Assembly (NCBI GenBank): GCA_933228895.1 | Contig: OW121852.1 | Span: 103,809,544 to 103,873,543, forward strand | From: Platycnemis pennipes | Taxonomy: Eukaryota > Arthropoda > Insecta > Odonata > Platycnemididae | Reading direction: 5' to 3' | Length of the DNA: 64,000 bases | Shown here: positions 54,101 through 63,100 of the stretch, one piece after another | Layout of the letters: the number at the start of each line of letters is the position of its first letter | How positions within the stretch are numbered: position 1 is the stretch's first letter | Made by a program: the position numbers and the translations under genes | Notes under the pieces: generated by a model | Told to the model about the DNA's origin: nothing | Seen by the model: only the letters and a program-made list of their open reading frames with translations | Database searches by the model: none

Positions 54101-57100
54101 TAGTTTCTTCTCACGCAGTCGCGATCCAACCTCGTTAAATATAAAAATAATTTAACGGGCTCGAGCCTCCTCCCACAATCCCACCGCCCCTCGACAAACG
54201 GCGGGGCGTGTTTTAAGAGCTGTTGAATTAAAATGCACGGACGATGCCAAAATTGGCTCCGGCTACCCGGAAGAGGGGAGAGAGATAGATAGTGTTGGAG
54301 CGGGATGAGGGAGGGTTGTTACAAATCACTGCACGCAGGCCGAACGTTGCATGTTAAACGCGAGATCAACTTGCTCTTCCCCCGACCTTGGAGGAAACCG
54401 GCACCAATGGGACGATTTCGTGCCCGTCCGCTCCCGTTCGTGTGGCGCTGCGTTCCCCAGCGTGTGCTTCGCATGTGGATTGAGTGGCGGTGTGGTGCCG
54501 ACAGGGATACGCTCGCAGAAATGGGGTCGATCGTCGCACAGAAGGACTTCCGAATATCTGCAGGTCAAATCGGTGCGTTCCCATCGAACTCGGGGATAAG
54601 TCACGTCGATTTCGATCGATCGGATGTTTGTAGAATGACGCCATGGTGTGGTTTTAACTGTTATGTTTGCCACTAGCACCTAAACTAGTGCTCACCGATG
54701 GTATACGGTTGTTGATGATAGAGCGCACGAAGTAGTTAAAACCAACTGCTGTTGAAATTCACACGTCAGGATAAGAGGTAGCTTCCTTCCCAAAGCCACC
54801 TGTTGTTTTTCCTGAAGGATTTTAAACAAAATCGCGCAATTTGCTTTTAATGCACGAGTGTAAATAGTTCTCTTTCAGAAATGAGTGCGGGACCTCTGGT
54901 CAATTACCGAAAGCTCTACCCAACCTCTACCTTGCTGTCAATTTGTTCTACACTTCAATGTTTACATTTTGTGTCATTTTTGTCATGAAAGGTTAGCGGG
55001 ATGAAAGAAGGATGTTTGCATTCTCTATGTAGATTGATTGTGCATTTTTAGGATTTTTGCATGTATGTACCTATTTAGCGCGCATGACTACGATATCTCA
55101 GGTAAATTGTTAAACCGCCAGTTGAAACTTTAAAATATGCTCTTATTTCTCTTCAAAGAAACAGATTGTTGAAATGAAGTCGCCTCATTAGGGAATTCTG
55201 ATGCAGTTATTATTATATGGACTATTATTAGATGACCAATATTATTAGATTAGAAATTATTTGATGGGCGTTTCAGTTTTGTTCGTCCCATATATTGCAG
55301 TCATCATTTTTGTAAGACAGCCGGCGATATCATGCATGTCTGATCTTTAAACATTCAAGATTGACGTTGTCAACGACAGCTATACAGGCCTGTATAGACT
55401 CAACCAAACATTGTTTGTCATCAACTCCATTTCTTTGTGTCACGATTTATTGTGGGATGTTTTCGAAAATTGGAAATTAATTGATGAATATTATGACGAA
55501 TCAATGCTTTAATGGAAAAATTCTCTTCTGTGATGAGGGGAGCCCTGATTCAATAGTCAGCCGTTGTCACATTTCCGGCCACAGTGGCAGGGGGTTAAAT
55601 CCCTTGCCTACCATCTGCAGGGCCGCGAATAAGAACTCCGCTCGGGTAGGATTTCGCTGCCTAAGGCGAAAAATGAAAGGGTGGTAAGGAAAAGTTAATT
55701 TTGAGAGAGAAGAGCAGTATGTGCTAAGAAACTGTAAAAAAAAGTAATTCATCATCATGTGTTGATTTGTGGAATATTTCATTGTTTCTTGCTCAATATT
55801 TCTTTAAATTGATTAAATGTTTTAATTTTTGCGTGATTCCGCGTTTTTCAAACTTATAGATATCTGATAATGAGTCGGAACGGCTGTTTCTATTTTTTCT
55901 TATATTCATGAACTGTTGGAATTTTCTCAGGAAATGTATCAGATGAGTCAATGTCAATGTCAACTTTTTAGTAGCAACAAGGTCACTGTCCTCAGTAAAT
56001 TTTTTAGAACACAAACGAAATAAAACTAAACGAGGTCATGGCAGAAGACGCCCTGATGACGATGGCTGAGTCAAGCAGACACTGAAACGTTGGAATTAGA
56101 TGCACTCACCTGGTGGATTTACCGAGATAATTTCAATATATTATAGGCCATAAAAATACCGAATCCTTCATATATATGTACTTTTGCATCAAGGGTAAAT
56201 ATATAATTATTTCATCTGCCTTCGGCAGGCTAAGCATGGTGGACCAATATTGCCAAATAAAAATTAAATTAATACCATAGCGAAAATTAATACAAATGCG
56301 TAAATGTGCTAATCACAATTTACCACCAATCGGAATGCGTCCTTGATGGCCTCAATCTTGCAAGGGTAACCTTTTGGTGCATTGTCAGAAGATTATTATT
56401 CTAAAATCGGTTAATTTTAGCAATTGGATTCCTAGTAAAGACTCAGGTTTTAAATTCAGTCTTCGCATCAGGAACACGCAGAGCTCGTAGGAATAATCGG
56501 TAAGGTCAGAAAACGAATCAAAAATCCTAGGAGTGATTTGATCGAGACCCTTACGGTCCAAACTTTTGTAAATCAATACCTGATTGCTTTTGTACGTAAA
56601 ATTCTCCAGGATATTACAAGGTTATTTATGTTTCATTAGCGGTAATCATAACGTGACTCATATATCTCTGATTTTTTCCCATCCTTCCTTGAAATACGCT
56701 GAGATTTATTTAAGCTTCTCATATAATTTTCTATTAATTTTTACGTACTTTCATGCGTCACATACACACAATGAACATATGCACTTAGTGGCTGCATGTT
56801 TAGATATCCAAAAGAGTAGCGTAGGGGAACGCAAGGTTCAGATTCTTATAGACTTTAAATACTGAAGTCTCTAATTAAATCCCCTTGTTATCGAGGTCAA
56901 ATTTTATTGGTATGGGTAGGATGAGCTTTCGTATATAATTCGCACACCAGGAAAGGGGAAAAATGCCATTAAAATATTCAGCTTTTGTGAAGATGGATTT
57001 ATCACTTTTTTAATTTCTATTTTTTCCAATTATTGACAGCCATTTTCTAGTTAGCAAAATATTCCTTTGAATCTTACATAATTAGATTTTGTTAACTAAA

Positions 57101-60100
57101 ACGCATTGATTAGTTCCAGCTCTAATGGAGAATCTACAGAGTACATTTTTTATGATATACCTACTTATTAGCTATTTTGCATACTTATTTGTTACTTTTT
57201 TCATGAAATAGCAACACAGCATGAAAATACAGTTGCAAGCAAATTTTCACTTGTACTTGAAAGAAAATGAGCCTATCTTTACCAGATGTTTTGCTATAAG
57301 TGAATGCAATAAATTCCCACAATTTTTACTCATATTAAAGCATTAAATTAGCTGCCCTTCGAGATCTCTTTGATTTTTTATCACCAACTGCTGCTCCAGT
57401 ATGGTAGCTCGTCTTCAGTATTTCTCAAGTGATAGGCAGTCAATAGGCAGTGCGTAATTGAATTATAGCACGGCAAGAATGACAACTATCAAAATTATTT
57501 TATTGCTTCTGTGAACTCGATTTGAAAACCTCCATTTCATAATGATTATCGGTATGTTTTCTTGCACAGCCTTGGATAATATCGTTTTAAATGAGGGAAG
57601 CTTTGTGGAAAAGAGTTTTAGCGAGGAATTAGTTTGATAATTTACAGTGGTATCATATTTCATTGAGGGGTCTAATACGATAAAAATGACGACGCAACTG
57701 GTATAGTAAGCGGAGAGGGGAGAGAGCTGCATCCTCACTCTCTCTCCGCGCATTTACTCCAAAGAAAAATATACGGCCTCCACAGTGTTCCCGCGATCCC
57801 TGCCTCGCAATGGAGTGAGGTTAAATTTCATTATAACGCGGCCATTAAAGTTTATCGTCGTCGGAATACAAGTGAGCGAAGAGCAGCGGGTGAGTGTTTA
57901 CAACTTCATCACAAGGATCGACGTCGGCGAGGCTGCTCGGCTCCCAGCCGAAAGACCTCGCGAGCGGCGCAGAGGCGATTTCAAAGCTTCGACATCGTTT
58001 CCCTGGGTCGGCATTTTCCGCTAATATTCCCTGCGCCAATCCGCCTTCAATAAAGCCGCCATACCATTGACGGTCAGAGTCGAGTGCCCATAGCGACCAC
58101 AGGGTCGTAAATTACCCGAAGAGATTTCGTCCTCTCGTCTCCGTGTTTGTTTCAAGGAGATGAAGGTGGTGTAAATATCGGCGTGGAATGATCCGAATGT
58201 GCTTGTCACTCACTCAGTGTTCAACCCAAAGGTTGGTTTTCGATAGGTTAGGCTAGAGCCCACCTTGTACTAAGACATTGGCTTGTGAAATTCACACATT
58301 CAAGGTAGGGGGGCCAGTTCTTTTTTCTGAGCCACCTGCGATTTTCTACGACGTTCTGACACTCACAAAATAGAATAAGGATGATTTTAGGTGGGGGTGT
58401 CTATAATGGCTTCTGCCTGGGATTTGAACCCGGAACCTTCCGGTTGGTAGCTCAGCGGTTTAACCACTAGGCCACCACGACTAAGTACAATGAGATTATG
58501 CGTTAAAAACATCAAATTACCGAAAAAATCAAAATGGTAAAGTGTGTTTATTTACACTTTTATCCATAGCCATCACTTAAAACGAGGAGTTTAGGAAGTG
58601 GAATGCAGAAAAGCTACTTTCCGAGGTTTGAACCAATGATTGACAACCTATGACCCTTCAGTCAGTAGCCCAAAACTCAACTCACTAGGCCACCACAAAC
58701 CCTCTGAATGTGGTTATTTAGGAATTAACCTAAATCATCAAAAACACTTCCAATTGTCTAAAGGAAAGCTAGGTGTTTACTTATTTAAAAATGGCATATT
58801 TAATGGAATAAAGACAGCTCGTTTATCCAAATTTGTATTTCGTAGTCGTATTTCCATTGTTATCCTTCATTACTAACACAATTAATGTTATTGGCCTTAG
58901 TGGCACCGTTGTGCTTGCTTTTGAATTCGTACTCCGATAATCAAACCAGTGTTAGATCAAAATGTTGTTCTGTTTGCTGAGAGTAGGGTCACCAAGTGCC
59001 ACGCTCTACGGCGTGAGTAATTTACACAGGAAATCACGGGGGCAAGTTTATTTCACTTTACCCGGCTATGATTCCCTGAAATTTCTGGTACCTGGAAAGA
59101 TAACTCAAGTTTAGGAGTCACTGGTCGTGTCCAGTGAGGCTTCTAGCGGATATGTAACCTTGAACGCTGGTCAGTGGTTCTAAGGAAACCATGCTGTTTG
59201 ATCTCCGATTACTTATTTCGGCGTGAAAAATGAGGGAGATAAAATGAAGAAGATTGCATGACTAATGTCAAAATTACCGCAGTGAATTTAAAAAATGGTC
59301 CAGCTCGTTTAATAACTGATAATATAAATAATAATCCAATAACTGATATTGTTTATTTTCGCGTTCCTCTTGTATATGTGGTTAATGCCAATTTTTCTAG
59401 CTATGAGGGAAATAATTTTAAATGAATGTACACTGTGCATTTCTGGTTCTGATTGACACCATGCTCCACACTCTCAAGTTGGCTTGCAAGGAGATCCATT
59501 TATATAGATTTGAATAGATTAACGTGGTTGGTACAGAATATTGGCTTCTCATCCGAAAGTCCCACTTGAATTCCCCCATTGATTTGAATTCCCACAATGG
59601 TACAGTTGTGTACCGGTCCTTATACTTGAGTGTTGTGTGGAGAACACTTCAAGTGCAGTACTTCGTTTGTCGGATAGGGCGTGAGATGGGTTAAATCGTG
59701 GGATCCTTATCGCCTTTTGCTGACTGAATGTAAATGCCGACGCCGGGTTTTTCTCCACCCTTCATTCTCTCTGTAAATATCTACCTGTGCTCAATCACTC
59801 ACGTATTTTAAATGTCACATATGACCAGTATCGGTCGCCACCCAAAAACATTTTTGTGACTGCATTGCGAATTTGGATTGATTTGAAAAAGGCTCCGCTC
59901 CCAAATTAGGAGCGTCTAACTAGTTTCGGTGGTAAGGTCGGTAACATGCCTGTCCCACAACACGAAGGTCAATTGGTTCGAGTCCCGGGGATGGTTGTTG
60001 TGATTGCATTAGCATTCGGCATCAGATTCTATTAGGTTAGACGGCACGATGCAGCCTAAGCGGCTGGGACTCATTGAAAATCCAAATCTACGGTCGAGGT

Positions 60101-63100
60101 GCCCGAAAGGCAGATTCGGATCCATCTCTAGTGAAGATCCCGTCGGAAGCAGATGGAACCTCGTCGCAGAGTCGGTCCGACGGCCTCGGGATATCACGCG
60201 ACCCCGAAGGAAGGCGATGGGCGCTGACTCGCTCAGGCGCGCACGGACCATTTGGATAGCGGAAACATCCGCTCCCATCACCATCCTATTTTTTTCGAGA
60301 AGGAATCCGTACCCTTGACCTCATGCCGGAGCAATCGCCTTGTCATCCTTCCTGCTTGCCCACCGGCGCTCGCGTCTCCCGGCTCAATGACTGCGTAAAC
60401 GTTTGCTCTCCCCTCCAAGCCCGACCACTCTTTCTCATCCCACGGACTCAGCCGTTAAAACCTCGGCACATCGTTGCAGTAGCGACATCGGGTTGGTGTG
60501 GAGGATAGAGTACTGGTCTCCCATTCCAAGAGTCAGGGTTTCGAATCCCGGAAGGTTTAAACCGTGGTGGCTAGGTATATTGTAGCAGTAACAACATCGG
60601 GTTGGTGTGGAAGATAGAGTCACTGGTCTCCCACTCCAAGGGGTTTCGAATCCCGTAAGTGTCAAATATTTTTTTATTGGTATACGGTTCCCCAATTGAG
60701 TGTATTGTGTAGAGTATATCAAGTTCAGCATTCCATCCGTCGAATGGGACGTTAAAATTCCTTTCCGTAAGAGCATATTAATGCAGAACATGGGTTTCAC
60801 CCTTTATTTCGTCGGTTCCCTGTCGTACTCCTACCATAATGAAAAGCACAACTTAAAACAATTCCTAATTGTAATTCCTAAATGTATTACTTACTTTACT
60901 CCCATTATCCACACATCTCTATTGCCGTAAGTTAATTTCCACACATCTTAGGTTCCAGGTGGCTCTCCCGAATAACTATAGTGGACTTCGGTCTGAGGTC
61001 CTCCAAATGCTTTGGCAATATCGTAGCGATTGACCGAGGATCAGAAACCTAATATGAAGATTACATTAATACCTAAGGTGGGTTTCGAACCCGAGTTCTT
61101 GGGATTCCCAAGTCAATGCGTCATATCTTGCGGTTGTCATTGTCGGTTCGGCATATGTTGCCTCGCCCTTCGTACTTCGACGGCACCGGCTGTGAAACCG
61201 TGACTTTGATTCACGCCCCACTACATTGCTACTTAACGGTTTGCTACATTCATACCCTACGCGTAATTAGAACCCTAGACCTTGGATTGCCAGGACGGAA
61301 TGTCACAAAGCGAACTAAAGCTCCAAACGTTTACAACGCGATCTAGAAAAGTTGGAGGAGAAAATAATCAATGGCTTTAGATTCATTACTTGTGTCAAAG
61401 GTAAAGTCATGTGCCAACACATGTAACCTTATCGAACCACGTGGTTGGCAAGTGGATAGAGCATTTGGATATTCACCGTAGGTATTCGGGAACGCATCCC
61501 GGATAGGCCTTAGGCCACTAAGTTATACCCTAGCTGTGTAATTTTCTGTAAAGCCGCAGATTGCACACACCGTTTGATATATGTCTCTAAAGATTTTTCC
61601 TCACCGTCCTCCCAGTATCGTCCTTTTAATCACAAAAATCAATAAAATAATTGAATAAAGAATTATTGCTGAAATATTTCATCCTTAAATTTCCAGGTTT
61701 TATCAAGTGTAAGATTTTTTATTATTTCTATCTCGAGGTGATATTTCATTTTAATTTACAATTCGCATTGAAATACAACCCCAATGTACTAATACAATGC
61801 CATATGGTCCTTTGTATTTGCACATATTCTTTTTACGGATAGATATCCGTTAAATGTTATTATTTACTGTCTCAAAGGCTGCTAAAGTATTTTGTAAATG
61901 CCCTTATTAATAACCTCGCGGAGGTTTTAGCTAGAGTGAGGATAATGTCAAAGTGAGATCTTAAATACATACTACGACGAGATTTTAATTATGATTGATC
62001 GCACATTTCTCAGTGTGTTTGACGCAGCTGCAGGACGCAGCAATGCAGGGTATCCAAGAGCGTTTCTGTAATTATAGTCGGTCAACGAGGAGAAGACAAA
62101 CAGTGAGAGTGTGCGTGTGTGAGAGAAGATGCTCGCTGCCCCATGCCTACGAAAGTGAGGATGAGGAGAGCGGGTGATGAATGGCAACCTGAGGGGCGTT
62201 GGAAGTCGTTCTTCTCTGCGATTCGCTCCGCCATCCTAGGGAAGACACTCTTTACCCGGCGGCGAGCAAACTTAATTGGTTAAAAATCATTCGCTCTCAA
62301 CGTCCCTTCTCCCCCTTGTGACTGGGACGATTTCCTTCCTTTTCGGCTCAGACTTTAACAGCAGAGGAATTTAGTCCGCTTTATTCTACTCTGTTCCTTA
62401 GCTCTTGTATAAATAGCGTCGAGTTTAACCCTCTAAGAACGCAAGTTGGATGCCTATATACGAGAGGATCACGTAATATACTGTATAATTTCTTTCAAAG
62501 TGCCTATGTCGTCCGTAATGGTTGAACTAATTTTTTTAAATTGTCCCAAAAGCTTAGGTCATATCGTACCGTCCAGCGCGATATAAACAGCTGCAGGACA
62601 GTCAAAACTGAATGCATTCAAAATATGGTGTTACAGAAGATTGATAAAGGTAGGTTAATGGTTAGAACGAGTAGCAAACGAAAAATCCCTATGACGATCA
62701 GGAGAAAAGAGAAGTCTGATGAAAAATTTAAAGAGCAGACGGGTCAACCTAGTAGCTAGTACCTACCTTGGAGGTCCTCGTACGAGATATATGGAGCCAG
62801 TACAAAGGAGAAGACTTAAATAAAATTACACTAATTAATTCCTATGGTAAACAAAGCATCCATGCCCAAATTGGGATTGGAATAAAGGGGTCTTGGGGTT
62901 GCCAGGCCAGCGCGTTACCGACCCGACCTCAGTAGTCAGCTACACCGTTCCCATTTTCTCTGCATAATATGTATGAACCAGGCACGTAGCCAGAAATTTG
63001 CTTGGGGGGGGGGAGGGCTAAGTCTTGCGTAACTTGAAACAAATCAGCCTTGCCCATTCGGTGCCGACATGTTACAAATCTCTTCCCTTAATTTTCAATG

